In this document: positions 12,801-22,845 of the stretch, piece by piece
Layout of the letters: each line of letters opens with the position of its first letter
Position numbering within the stretch: the stretch's first letter is position 1
Assembly: GCA_029339195.1 (NCBI GenBank)
Contig: JAPTJF010000309.1
Span: forward strand, 1-64,000
Direction of reading: 5' to 3'
Origin: Micractinium sp. NFX-FRZ
Lineage: Eukaryota > Chlorophyta > Trebouxiophyceae > Chlorellales > Chlorellaceae
Length of the DNA: 64,000 nucleotides
Program-made: the position numbers and the translations under genes
The notes under the pieces: model-generated
The model's input: the letters and a program-made list of their open reading frames with translations, nothing else
Database searches by the model: none
What the model was told of the DNA's origin: nothing

Positions 12801-15800
12801 GGTGCGCAGCTGCGGGCGTGACCTCCCCGGCACGCCACCGGGTGGCAGTCTTGCGCACCTGCCCAGCTCACAATGCAACACCCCGTGCCGAGCCTCAACG
12901 CGTGTGTGGGCCACCCAAGGGCAGGGCAGCTCTCACCTGGCTCATACTCCAGCGCCCCCACAAAGTCCATCACGTGTGCGTCGTCAAACAGCAGGTCAAA
13001 CAGGCCCGTGTCGTTCAGCAGCACAACTGCAGTGAAGAATGCAACGGCAGGAGGGGGGCCAGGGGTTGTGGTGAGGGGGAAGGGGGCGCCAGGCAAGGGG
13101 GTGCAGGAGGCAGCTAGCTACAGCTTCTGGAATGGCGTGTAAATCAGGTGATGAAGCGATAGCATCGGTCCCTGTCCTTGATTGCAAAAGAAACAGCAAC
13201 TAGCTTGCATAGCATTGCAACAACATTGCATAGCATTGCAACAACAGGAGCCCGCCCGCCGACTCACTCTGCTTGAAGATGTTGAAGAGCGCTGTGAGTG
13301 ACTCCTCGTCTTCCAGGTCTTCGCACATCTGAGGGGCGGGAGGGAGGGGTGCCAGAAGGAGCGAGGGGCGGGGTGTGAGAGAGAGGCAACGCGGAGTGGG
13401 GTGAGCTGGCTGTCAGTGCATGGCTGCCAGTGACATTTCAACAGGCACGCAAGCAGCAGGGGCAGGCGCAGCCACCACCAATACACTGCTTCCTGCTCCT
13501 GCTCCTTCACCCCACCCTGCCGCCCAGCCAGCCCAACCACAAGAGCAACGCCATGCCACCCGCAGCCCCACCGTGCCGCCCAGCCAACCCCAAATACACA
13601 TGCGTGGCGCCCTGCCACCTGGCCGCCCACACTGCCGCCCCGCCACCCCCAAATACGCACACGAGCGGCGCCCTGCAAGCCGCCCCGCCCACCCTCACCC
13701 TGAACAGCTCCAGCAGCTTCCCCAGGTAACCCCGCCGCGTGGCCAGCTGCTGCGCGATGCGGTCCCGCTGGAACAGAGACACCTCCGTCAGCGCCTGCGG
13801 GGGCGGAGGGGTTGAGGCAATGCAAGGGAGTGAACAAGTTTGGTGCATTGCAGGCTCGGAGCATGCATCGGTCAGCGGCCAGCGTTTTGCGGGGATGGCG
13901 GCAGGTGCAGTGGGGGGCAGCGCGGCGCTGCAAAGCACCACCCAACACCCGCAGCGTGACGCAGCGCAGCACCACTGCAGCCGGAGCGCAGCACCAGTGC
14001 AGCCCAGCGGAGACGCGGCGCTCTACCCACCCAGCCACCCAGCCACCCATCCGCCCGCCCGCCCACCCACCCGTGCAAAGTGCCCACCCAGCCACCCACC
14101 CGTGCAATGTGCCCCCAGCCACCCATCCGCCCGCCCGCCACCCACCCGTGCAATGTCCTTCAGGTTTGACAGCTCCGGGTCGGGAAGATCCACGGCGCCG
14201 CTGCTGCCGGGGTCGGGGCCCAGCGCTCCCAGGTCTGGTGAAGGGGGGTGGGGGGTGGGCGGGGCGGGTAGGTGGGAGGGGGAGGGGCCCAATGGCGTGT
14301 GGGCAGGCCAGCAGGGGCACGCGCAGTGCCAGCGGCCCCAGGTGTGTGGCGGGGGGAGGGCGGGGCAGGGCAGAGCGGGTAGGTGGGAGAGGGACGGGCC
14401 CAGTGGCATGCTCAGCGCGCCAACGGAGGCCCCCTCTGAGTGGTAGCGGCAGGCAGCGGGCGGGGGTGCACACGCGGCATTGTCATCGGCTGCCAGCAGC
14501 ACCCGCAGCGCCCTGCCCTGGCCTCGACGCCACCATCTGCCCGGTCTGGCACCCCTAGGTCAGGCACGCACAGCAGGCCCCGCATGCATGACAGCAGCAG
14601 CGCCCCGATGCAGGCAGGCAGGCAGGCAGGGTGGGCGGCGGGTGGCGCCAGCGCACCGTCGTAGCGCCCCCCAGGCCCTCCGGGCCCCACAACGTCAAAG
14701 TCGTCTAGAGAGCCCCCTCCCCCTAGCCGACGCGGGCCGTAGGGCGCGTCTGCAGCAGGGGCCGGGTGCACGCAGGCGGTGGGTGCGCGGGCGGGCACGG
14801 CGGGCAGGGCGGGCGGGCGGTCCAACGCCAGCGCCAACGCAGCATCGTGCCGAGGTGGCGCCAGCCAGCACTGCGCCCTGCCCATCGCCCGGCCCGCGGC
14901 ACTCCAGCTCGGGCCCGGCAGTGCTGGTGCCCTCCTGCACCGCTCATGCCCTGCCCTGCGCCGGCTAGGGGGCTGCGTAGCTGCCCCAGGCCTGCGCTGC
15001 CTACGCCCCGCCCTGCGCGGCTCCCTGCTCCTGCGCTGCTCCTGTCCTGTGCTGCCGCTTCTGCCCGCGGGCCGCAGCAATCATACAGCCAGCGTTCCTG
15101 TGCTGCCGCGCTGCCCCCATGTTGCGCGGCTGCTTAGCTACGCCGCGCCTGTGCTGCACCGCCCAGCGCCGCGCCCGCGCACCTGCATGGTCGCCGTTGC
15201 CCGCCGCCCGCGGGCTGCTGCTCTCCTGCACGTGCAGCACCTGCTCCCAGATGCCGTTGCAGCCGCGCGCCTCCTGCAGGCAGCCGCGTGCATCCCGACA
15301 CAGTCACCATCGTGAAGACATGTGCAGGTGCTGGCACAGTGACCCCTAACCCCAATCCCTACCAAAACGGTGATGCTGCTGCGCGCCTCCTGCGCAGCGG
15401 GTGAGCACACGGAGGGCAGGTGCCACCGCCGCAGCAGCACTGCCACGGGATGTGCGCAAGCCCCCTATGCTGGGCTGCCACCCAGCTGCTGCCAACAGCG
15501 CTGGCGACATGACCCAACATGCACCGGCAAGCCATGCAGCATGCCACGCCACCGGCTGCGGCAAGCAGGCAGGCTCACTGAGCGGCTGACCTGCCGAGCT
15601 TCTGCTGCCGCACAGCAGCTGTGCTCCCTGTGACACAAAGCACTGCTGCAGCCAGGCCCGCCCCTGCCTGCACGTGCCTGGAAGGAGAGCGCAATGTCTG
15701 TGCCAATCTCGGAGTCGGTCCACGTGATGATCGTGTCATCTGCGGTGCACGGACAACAACAGGTCATTTGTGTTGTTGTTTCACCAGCACAGGTGCAGCA

Positions 15801-16775
15801 TGCCACCTGGCGGCTCACGCGAGGATCAGCATCGCACACACCAGGGCGGCCGGCGGAGGAGGCACAACAGTTGGGCAGCTCGGCTGCACCGGGAGCGGTG
15901 CTGTGCTTATTTTCTGCCAGCAAGCCGCCATGGTGACCTCATGCCAGTGGCGGAAGGTGCTGCGGCTGCCAGGCAGCTGCGCGTGGCATCATGTCCTGCA
16001 CCGCCTGCTCTCCCGCACCCGCCATTGCTGCTGTCGGCCAGCAATTCCGACACGTGCCGCCGCAGCCTCGCCTGCCCAGCTGCCTGCCAGCCGGCCGCAC
16101 CGCCTGCACCGCCTTGCCTGCAGGCTCCCACCACTGCCGTCTTTTCGCTACTGCTGCTGACGCTGCTGCAGCTGCCACAGCCAGCCAGAATTCCAGCCAG
16201 CAGCCCGCCTGGCCGGCAAGCACAAACAGGCAACCACAAGCAGGCACAGGACACGAGAGACGGGGGGCCCGGCCCCGGGCCACTCACCGCCCTGCCGCTG
16301 GTAGGTGTTGTCTTTCGAGATGCGGTGTATGAGCAGCGGGCGGGTGTGGTCGTTCTCCCCCATCACCACCAGACCCACGTTGGCGCTGCCCTGCTGGCAG
16401 GAAGACGGGGCAGGCGGGGCGGGCGGGGCAGGCAAAAGGGCAAGAGGCTCAAACATTAGTGCTATGCGCTCAGCGACAGGCAGAGGCACACCTGCATTCG
16501 CCTCACAATTGGTGACGCACCAGCACATGATGCAGCACGGCCAGCGATCGGCAGCTGCGACGGCCAGGGGCACTGGCGGCACAACCGCCGCCGCCACCAG
16601 CGGCGGCAAAGGCGAGTGGCAGCTGCACGCAGGCCTGGCGCGCTTCCTGGGCGCCTTGGCAGTTCCGCCTCACCTCCATGAGCTCGACCGAGACGTGGCC
16701 CGTGCCCTTGTCGTCCCACAGCCCCTCCTCATTGAGCCGATAGACCTTCACGCGCTGCAGCCCCGGCTCGCCCAT
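4332..16775 (-). CDS. PP4R3: protein phosphatase 4 regulatory subunit 3 (SMEK/PSY2)
   Basis: Targeting subunit of the PP4 phosphatase (DNA-damage and cell-cycle signalling in other eukaryotes). Thirty exons give 836 residues, a normal family length: 16674-16775, 16288-16393, 15678-15739, 15183-15273, 14657-14749, 14146-14234, 13699-13794, 13268-13328, 12937-13026, 12662-12711, 12282-12349, 11412-11505, 11126-11175, 10713-10773, 10338-10421, 9977-10034, 9511-9608, 8996-9089, 8532-8578, 8253-8319, 7686-7777, 7222-7302, 6668-6734, 6386-6450, 6078-6134, 5888-5944, 5553-5682, 5276-5335, 4972-5136, 4332-4507. Residues 1-120 form the EVH1-like domain (VKVYRLNEEGLWDDKGTGHV; IALSFQE...CNGIWEQ). About 165-380 is the SMK-1 domain (LPDPELSNLKDIA; HREFLRDS; KIHQTYR). 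DEFYNRYLV, RYNLLNSACLELFEFIRK and LDYCEVF mark the conserved helical repeats. The tail after about residue 705 is acidic and low-complexity. The intron after 15678 uses a GC donor. Several introns contain decoy copies of exon edges, and one has a sequence gap. Confidence 0.95.
4867..4998 (-). repeat. duplicated exon-3'-edge plus donor, PP4R3
   Basis: The 3' end of the penultimate PP4R3 exon (codons DDTLPLR plus the CTGCGAG|GTGC donor, about 4964-4998) recurs almost identically at 4867-4899, about 97 bp further into the downstream intron. The copy could act as a decoy donor. The next exon (4507) joins the upstream copy in frame. Confidence 0.75.
6704..6980 (-). repeat. four tandem copies of an exon-5'-edge unit, PP4R3
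   Basis: The acceptor and first codons of the exon beginning DEFYNRYL (real exon 6668-6734) are repeated three more times upstream in the intron. The marker ggtaccgg falls at 6713, 6791, 6869 and 6949, so the spacings are 78, 78 and 80 bp. Each copy keeps a CAG acceptor followed by codons for DEF(Y/C)NRYL. Only the 6734 copy continues into the conserved sequence VKNHLLEPVVAAFL. Confidence 0.9.
9812..9846. repeat. CAG/CTG triplet repeat in intron
   Basis: About eleven AGC units inside a PP4R3 intron (between exons 9511-9608 and 9977-10034). Not part of the assigned coding sequence. Confidence 0.85.
10155..10361. repeat. short tandem repeats and duplicated exon edge, PP4R3
   Basis: Three copies of a roughly 15-bp unit (ccactgctgttaac) lie at about 10158-10205. 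Beside them, the 3' edge of the exon ending in VGLGLFE plus its donor (real, about 10332-10361) has a second copy at 10215-10243, 117 bp into the downstream intron. Confidence 0.8.
11477..12022 (-). repeat. array of exon-5'-edge copies flanking the assembly gap
   Basis: The acceptor and first codons of the PP4R3 exon beginning MGYLKDVVLP (11412-11505) recur upstream in the intron at about 11583-11620, 11781-11818 and 11879-11916, with a weaker copy near 11971-12022. Where no gap intervenes the copies are about 98-106 bp apart. The copies diverge in coding sense but keep the CTGCAG acceptor core. Only the 11505 copy gives a conserved exon. Confidence 0.85.
11686..11756. other. assembly gap (71 N)
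   Basis: A run of 71 N inside the PP4R3 intron between exons 11412-11505 and 12282-12349. The 127 bases left of it (11559-11685) are identical to the 127 bases right of it (11757-11883). The gap therefore probably marks unresolved tandem copies, and its true length is unknown. No PP4R3 coding sequence is missing, because the flanking exons join in frame. Confidence 0.95.
12190..12278. repeat. interstitial telomere-like inverted repeat
   Basis: TTTAGGG/TTAGGG-type units on the left arm (about 12195-12225) face CCCTAA-type units on the right arm (about 12240-12278). The result is a head-to-head degenerate telomeric palindrome inside a PP4R3 intron, just downstream (in gene sense) of the exon ending in KIHQTYR at 12282. 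The composition is strongly AT-rich compared with its surroundings. Confidence 0.8.
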
Positions 16776-17902
16776 GCTTTTAGCCCTGCACCGCGCTCCG
16801 ATCCAGCCCCAGAGTGGGCCGGCCTCCCAGCCTCGCGCTGCCGCCGCTGGCTGCGCACTGGCCGGGTGCGATCAGCGGCCCGCTGCCGGCTCAAAGGAAC
16901 GGCCGTCACTTCCAAAGCTTATAGCTTAGGCCAAGGCCGCTGCCATCGCCAGCAGACACAAGCCAAACAAGAGCGAAAAGTGCGCAGCTGAGCAGGGGTT
17001 GGTGAATGTGAGAGACGGACGAGGCGAAGTGTGCACGAGGGTTGTGCAGTGTGGCGCTCGTGGGCGCGCCAGTCGGCCCTGCCGCCGCCGCGCCCGCCTG
17101 GCGACGGCTGGCATCCTGCGGCCGTGTTGGCCACTGCCCCAGTTGGTAGCCGTGCACATTGCTGCCCGTACGAGTCTCTGTAACACCGGAACTGGCGTGT
17201 GCTGCCACATGGGGATGGCCCCCACTGGACGGCAACAGCTGCTGGTACAGGGGTGCAGGTAGCCGCGGTGCCTGCTGGAGGGCAGACGGTTCCCCCTCCC
17301 GGCCGGCGCTTGGGCAGAGGGAAGGGTGACAGACATGCACGCTCCAGGCCGTGTTTGACACTAGTTACCAGCGGAAAATGTGCAATGCATGGGGTCCCCC
17401 TTGCCAGCGTCCCCTGCCACTGGCCACCATCTGTCGGCACTCTGCCCTGCCTGCCAGTGCTGGTGCCTGTTGCCACCTGGCGACCCCATCGCCTCCTCTC
17501 ACTTTGGGTCACGTCAGCTGTCACTTTCACACTCGCTGCAACCGCATGCAGAGAAAGCACAGCAAACCGAGGGAGGGTGCAGGGCGGAACCAGCTTCTGA
17601 GAGCGATTGGGCAGGGAACAGGGCAGACTAAAGGAGACGTATGACAGGCCTGTGGGCTGCTGAGCTCCTGTCGCCAGCCAGACTTCGAGCGGCAACCGCG
17701 CAGGCGAGATGGTGCCGCCCAGCTGCTAGCGCCCCAAACGGAGGCTCCTGCCTTCAGGCTCGTCTCGGAAGCAGGGCCGATTGGATAAGGGTTTTAAATA
17801 GGCCCCTGCACGCGTCGGCTGACTGGCTGCGCGGGCGTGCGGCATGGCAGTGTGCGGCGTTTGTGGGGGGTGCAGCCCTTGATGGATGGCGCTCGCCCCC
17901 GC
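16776..17902. other. intergenic, SNIP1 3' flank and PP4R3 upstream region
   Basis: Both neighbours are on the minus strand. This interval should contain the 3' UTR of the FHA gene and the promoter/5' UTR of PP4R3. No minus-strand TGTAA signal, TATA box or supported exon was seen. Antisense open frames here have no splice or homology support. Confidence 0.6.
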
Positions 17903-20900
17903 TCACTTCTCCTTGAGCAGCACATACTCCCGCGTGCTGTTCCCAAACTTGAGCACATCCTGCACGGGGGAGGCGAGAAGGGGAGGTGGGCGGCGGTGAG
18001 CTGTGAATTACACCCCCGGGTGCGCTGTTCCCGGCAAGGGGGCAGGAGGCACGGATGGATGCGTGTCGAATGTCGGAGGGGCCGTCATGCGCTGCTCCCA
18101 CCCGCCCTCAACCCAGGCCTGTGCGGCCAGTGAACCGCAGCCGAGAAGCACCCAAGCACACGCTGACCCCCGTTCTGCACGCACTACCAACACACCCATG
18201 CGTGTGGTTGCAGTACCTGCACCTCCAATAGCTCGCACCCGCGCTCCCCGCACCCAAGCACGCTGGCAACAGCGCTACGCTAACAACACACCCATGCATG
18301 CGTGTATGTTAATACCAGTACCAGAACACCCATGCATGCGTGTGTGTGTGTGTGTGTGTGCGTGTGTGTGCAGTACCTGCTCCAGCAGCTCGTAGTACCG
18401 CTCCGCCTCCAGGCGCTCCCCGTTGACGAACGTGCCGTTGGTGGAGCCCAGGTCCATCAGGTAGGGCCTGCAGCAAGGGGGGGGTCAAGTTGAAATGATA
18501 ACTGTCCGACGTAGGCCAGCAGAGGGGAGCCCAGGTCCATCAGGTAGGGCCTGCAGCAGGGGGGTGGGGAGGTGGATAAAACCGGCGTATACTAGTAGCC
18601 AACAGCCAACAACGGCTGACATTCCCTATTAGACCGGGTGCGCGGCACTGCGCTGTCTGCTGGGCGCGTAATCGGGCAAAGGGCGAGGGAAGCGAGCATG
18701 TGCAGCACGACAGGACGCAGGGTGCCCAGGGTGGCAGGAGGGGGAGGCGGTGCTGACAGCCCCGGCAGGCGGGACCGCGGCCCTGCATTCTCAGCAACTG
18801 CCCCCGGGCCCCACCCAAGTGCCCCAGGCGCACCCAACTCAGAAGCCTGAAGCACCCACACACCTGACTGCCCCCTTCATCATCCCATCAGCGCCCTCCT
18901 TTTCTGTCAGCCTGCAGGGAGAGGGAGGGAGGCGGCGGGAGGGGAGGACTAGGTTTTGTAAAAGCTGCAGGGGAGCAGCGGGAGAAGGCTGGGCAATGTG
19001 CCGGTGGGCGGGGTGGCGCTCCGCAAGCGGGCAGGCTTTCATTGTGCACAGCGGCAGGCATCTGGCGCCGCGAGGGTAATGCCCGATGCGCATGCCGCTC
19101 ACTCCGGCCTGCTGCTGCAGCAGCGTCCATGCCGCGCCAGCTGGGACCTGCCCCCTGCACCTCCTGTGCATGCCCGCCTTCCACTGCCCGGCCCCCTCCA
19201 TGCCTCCCACGCCTGCGCACCCCCGGGCCCTTGCCCCTCCGGCCTCCCCTCCCGCCTGCAGCCTCCACCACCTTCCTCGCCCTGACTCCTACCACTCCCC
19301 GCCCCCCAACCTGTACTGCAGCACCGCGTGCTGCTTGCTGCAGGATGGGTGGTCTGTGGGGATGTCGGCCACGCGGCGCTCCCGCCCAAACAGGTACAGG
19401 CTCATCCTGTGGGTAAGTGGGGGAGGGGTGGAGGGGGGGAGCAAGGGAGCGGCGCAGCTGAGTGCCGGGAGAAGTGTGGGAGAGATGTGTGAGATGCAGA
19501 GGAGGCCACCCGTGCTCCACTCCCGTGCTCCGCTCCCCGCTCCTCCCTCCGAACGGAGGGTGGGAGGGCGCACGGCACCGCGCCGGTGCATGTGAGAGGG
19601 AGGGGAGGAGTGGACAGAAAGGGGTTTGCACAACAGCGAGGTGCAGGGGAAGACTGCCTGTATGCCTGCCCCGCCCCGCCCCCGCCCCACCTGTGTATGT
19701 GGACGGAGGGGGGAGAGGACAAGGGGTTTGCACAACAGCGAGATGCAGAGGAAGCTGCCCATATGCGCCCCCGCCCCGCCCCCTCCCCACCTGTGTATGT
19801 GCAGCGGCTCCTCCAGCTGCTTCTCCCCCTTGAAGACGTAGAGGCGCCAGCGGGCGGTGGGCTTGCGCGCCTCGGGCGGCTCCTGGTGCACCAGCACCAC
19901 GCCGCTGCAGGGGGGGGGAGGGGGGGGGGGACGGGGGCAGGTGTAGGCGGGGTTTGTGGCTTAATGGGTGGGGTGGGGTGGGGTGGGGTGGTGCGGTGTG
20001 AATGTCGGCGGGTGAGGGCGGGAGGGAGGGGCGGGTACGGCAAGCTCCTGGTGTGGAGGCGGCACCCACGCCCCTGCACCGGTGAGGCTGTGGCGAGGGT
20101 GTGGATGTTGTAGGACATGTACTTCAGCCGGTGTGGTGCGTACGCAGGGAGATGGGCAGTGCCACGCTCGGGGCCAGTTTTGCGCCCCAATGTACAGCAG
20201 GCTGCATTCTCGCCAGCGCCCCTCCCACCCACCCACTCACTTGACCTTGTTTGTCTCCGCTGCCAGCGCCCCCGACAGCCCAAACTCCGGCTCCACCTCC
20301 ACATCAGGCGCCTCCTCCTCCTCCTGCACAGCACAAGGGCACGCAACACAAGGCCAGGGAAGCGGTGTCATCATCATAGGCAGGCTTGGGGTGGGCGCAG
20401 CACGGACTGCCCTGGGGTCCACCCCCACCTCTTCCTGCATATCAAGGGCACGCACAGTCGGGGGCGCCAGATCAGGCAGGCATTTGGTGGGCGCAGCCCA
20501 AAGTCCCCTGGGCTCCGCCCTCCCTAGCCTTGCACCCTCTGTCTCAGCCGGCAGCCGTTTGGCACGCTTGGAGGCGTGCTGGTTGAGGCACAGTGAGCAC
20601 AGCTTATAAAGAGTGCCTAAGGTTATGACACCCTCGTCATCCCAAGATGTATGATGGCCCTCCCGGTGTAGGTCGCAACGCCCTGAAGCCCGGCACAGCA
20701 ATCCGCACCTCTCCAGGCTTGCCCCACGCCATGTTTTCGTCGCCGCCGCCGTCGCCCCGCCGCCGCCGCCTGCAGGGGCCGGGCCAGGGGCACAGGGCAC
20801 AGAGGGCGGGGCTCCCAATGAAGGGGAAGCACAGCGGGGGGCGCGATTGGAGGGGCGGCTTGCGGGGCGAGGCTGTTGCCCTGCGCTGAGATTTAGAAGG

Positions 20901-22428
20901 CAAACGCACTCTCCATACCTCGGCCCCAGGTGCATTCGATTGCATTGTTGCCGATGAGCAGCAGCACCTGCAAGCACAGCAACCAGCAGCAGCTGTGGCA
21001 GGCATGCTGCCCACGCACCTGCCGCCGCCGCCGCCGCCGCCGCCGCCGCCCGCTGCCTCTGGATTGGTGCAGTCCCTCGCAATGTGCCCCTCCTCCCCAC
21101 ACTGCAGGCAGGCAAAGGACAATCAGACAGGATACTAGATAAGAGGGCAGCCATCGTGGCATCCCAGGCATTGCACGGCTGCATGAGGAGACGAGGAGAT
21201 AGGCGGGCACATCATCGTTGATGTGGCCCTCCACCCCGCACTGCAGGCGGGCAGGCAAGCAAAGGGGGGCGCCCCACCAAGGAATGCCCCAATCCAGGCC
21301 AGCCGGGCACGAGCATCAGGCAAAGCAGATCGGGTAGCACAGCAGGCAGCACTGCCGGTACCACAGCACAGCACAGCGCAATGGGGCTCATCAGCCAGGC
21401 GCCCCTTGGCGCGGCGCAGCATCGCAGCCTGCCGCACCGCCCAGCCACCGCCCAGCCACCGCCTGGCCGCCCACCCCGAGCTTACTTTGTAGCAGGGGCC
21501 GCGGCCGCCGCCGGCTCCGCCAGGTGGCGCGTTGGGGCACTCCCTGGCCATGTGCCCCTCCCCCCCGCACTGCAGGCAGGCAGGGGACAATGTGCGGCTG
21601 GCAATCAAACAAGAGGGGGAGTGGCCCTTACATTGCGTGACGACACCGACCAACATCTGTTTGCTACAATGGCAGGTGCGTGCACATATGCAGCTCCTTT
21701 TATAACTGCAGGGTAGCGGAGGAGGTGCAGATGCTACACACACAGGCAGGGGAGACAGATACCAGGGGCGGGGAAGTGCTTTTGTGCTGCAGGCCCGCTC
21801 TTGGCCAGTGCGGCAGCACGTGGGCAGGTTGGCAGGCAGGCACACACCACGCTCCCACCCCGCTTGACGCCCCCGTGCCCACCGCAGCCAAGCAACCAGG
21901 ACAGCATGTGCACCTTGAAGCAAGGGCCGGGTGGTCGACGCTCCGGCGCCGCCATCGGCCGCTGCTCGCGCTCTGGGCTGCGCTGCCGCTGCCGCTCCTC
22001 ACGGGGAGGCGAGGCACGCCGCTCCCCCCCGTAGCCGCTGCGCCGCTCGTCCCCATGCCCGCTGCGCCGCTCCCGCTCCCGCTCCCGGCTGCGGTCACGC
22101 CGGGGTGAGCGGCGAGGGGAGCGTGAACGCCGCCGCTCCCCATCCGGCTGACGCCTGCCTTCTACTGGCGAACGTGGTCGCTCCTCGCGCCGTCGCGGCT
22201 CGTCTGCTGGCAACGGCGGCCGCTCCTCACGCGGCCGCTCCTCACGCCGCCGCTCTTCGCCCCGCCGCTCCCGACTCCTGCTGCGGTCTCGGCGCCGATC
22301 GCGGCTCCTGCTGCGACTCCTGCACCGCAAGCAGAGGTGCATGGAGGGTCTGGCGTGCCCCAAGGGCACAGGATGGCAGCCAAGGCAAACGGCAGAGACA
22401 AGCAGGCAGCTTACCTGCTGCGGCCCAT
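17903..22428 (-). CDS. SNIP1/DAWDLE-type FHA protein with two zinc knuckles
   Basis: SNIP1/DAWDLE proteins bind phosphothreonine through an FHA domain and assist microRNA biogenesis and splicing. Eleven exons, 378 residues: 22415-22428, 21914-22319, 21486-21569, 21019-21101, 20709-20769, 20241-20323, 19791-19904, 19311-19406, 18864-18911, 18377-18467, 17903-17959. The start is a 14-nt exon (ATG then GT donor) joining in frame to an Arg/Ser/Glu-rich block (to about residue 137). Two CX2CX4HX4C knuckles follow, at about 138-151 (CFK|CGGEGHMAREC) and 166-179 (CYK|CGEEGHIARDC). Each is split by an intron after its third residue, and a poly-Gly run follows. MAWGKPGE and LSGALAAETN precede the FHA domain (about 245-370), which has the hallmarks LFGRERRVADIPTDHPSCSK and LMDLGSTNGTFVN. 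The zinc knuckles are not part of the DAWDLE/SNIP1 architecture I know. The join between the N-terminal and FHA halves rests on intron phase. Confidence 0.85.
18184..18558. repeat. duplicated exon edges and GT repeat, FHA gene
   Basis: On the acceptor side, the start of exon 18377-18467 (gtccatcaggtagggcctgc) recurs at 18536-18555, about 98 bp away in the upstream intron. On the donor side, the exon end next to cagtacctgc at 18371-18380 has a decayed copy near 18211-18235 in the downstream intron, linked by CA/GT-rich repeats including a (GT)n run at about 18340-18370. Confidence 0.75.
21090..21580 (-). repeat. three copies of the zinc-knuckle exon start
   Basis: The acceptor plus knuckle-exon start occurs at 21569, 21240 and 21101 (each CTGCAG|TGCGGGG or TGTGGGG). 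The outer two make complete knuckles. The middle one reads CGVEGHINDDV, so it has lost the final cysteine and has no good donor. I treat the middle copy as a decayed duplicate that is spliced over. Confidence 0.7.
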
Positions 22429-22845
22429 CGCGTACGTGCACTAGAAGCTCCGCTGTGTATGTCAGCGTAACTGGAGATGCAAAAAAAAGTCCTCGGTTTG
22501 GTGATGGACGTTTTTGGCAGCCCTGTGAGCTGCGACACAGGCCACTGCCGGGCGAATCAGGTGTGCTCGCACAAAGTGCAGCGCCTACATCCCTGACTGA
22601 ACACTCAGCGCCCCGGCTGCTGGCCGTGCTGCGTGCTGGCACCACAAGGGCGACCAAATCGCGGCCTGCACAGAGCCTCTGCTGCCCATCGCACTTTATT
22701 TCACTCGAGTTTCGGTATTGTAATGTGATTGTGAAGTCGAGAAGAACGTCCTTCTCTTGCACCTTGTGATCAGACACCATTGCGGGGGGACACCACTTGC
22801 GTAGAGCGACCCACTTGCGAGTATCATTACAGCAGTCGCAAGCCA
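22429..22845. promoter_or_regulatory. divergent promoter, FHA gene / cysteine hydrolase
   Basis: 417 bp separate the two start codons, with transcription outward in both directions. It is locally less GC-rich than the genes and includes an A8 tract near 22480. No TATA box could be assigned. Confidence 0.55.

Noticed and set aside
20341..20620. Open frame with HASKRAKRLPAETEG and CLPDLAPPT repeats
   Set aside because: Exons 20709-20769 and 20241-20323 join directly in phase 0. This stretch consists of about 100-bp tandem repeats in the intron.
20919..20967. Possible exon coding a Cys/Ser-rich peptide in the FHA gene
   Set aside because: It has acceptor- and donor-like ends, but including it breaks the phase to the next exon (20769), whereas skipping it keeps phase 2 to phase 2.
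21190..21240. Third zinc knuckle (CGVEGHINDDV)
   Set aside because: Final cysteine is missing and no usable donor follows; treated as a decayed duplicate exon.
22693..22780. Alternative start of the FHA gene at 22780 (MVSDHK...)
   Set aside because: Only 65 bp from the opposite start codon, AT-rich and not conserved. The short exon at 22428 gives an SR-type start that splices in frame.
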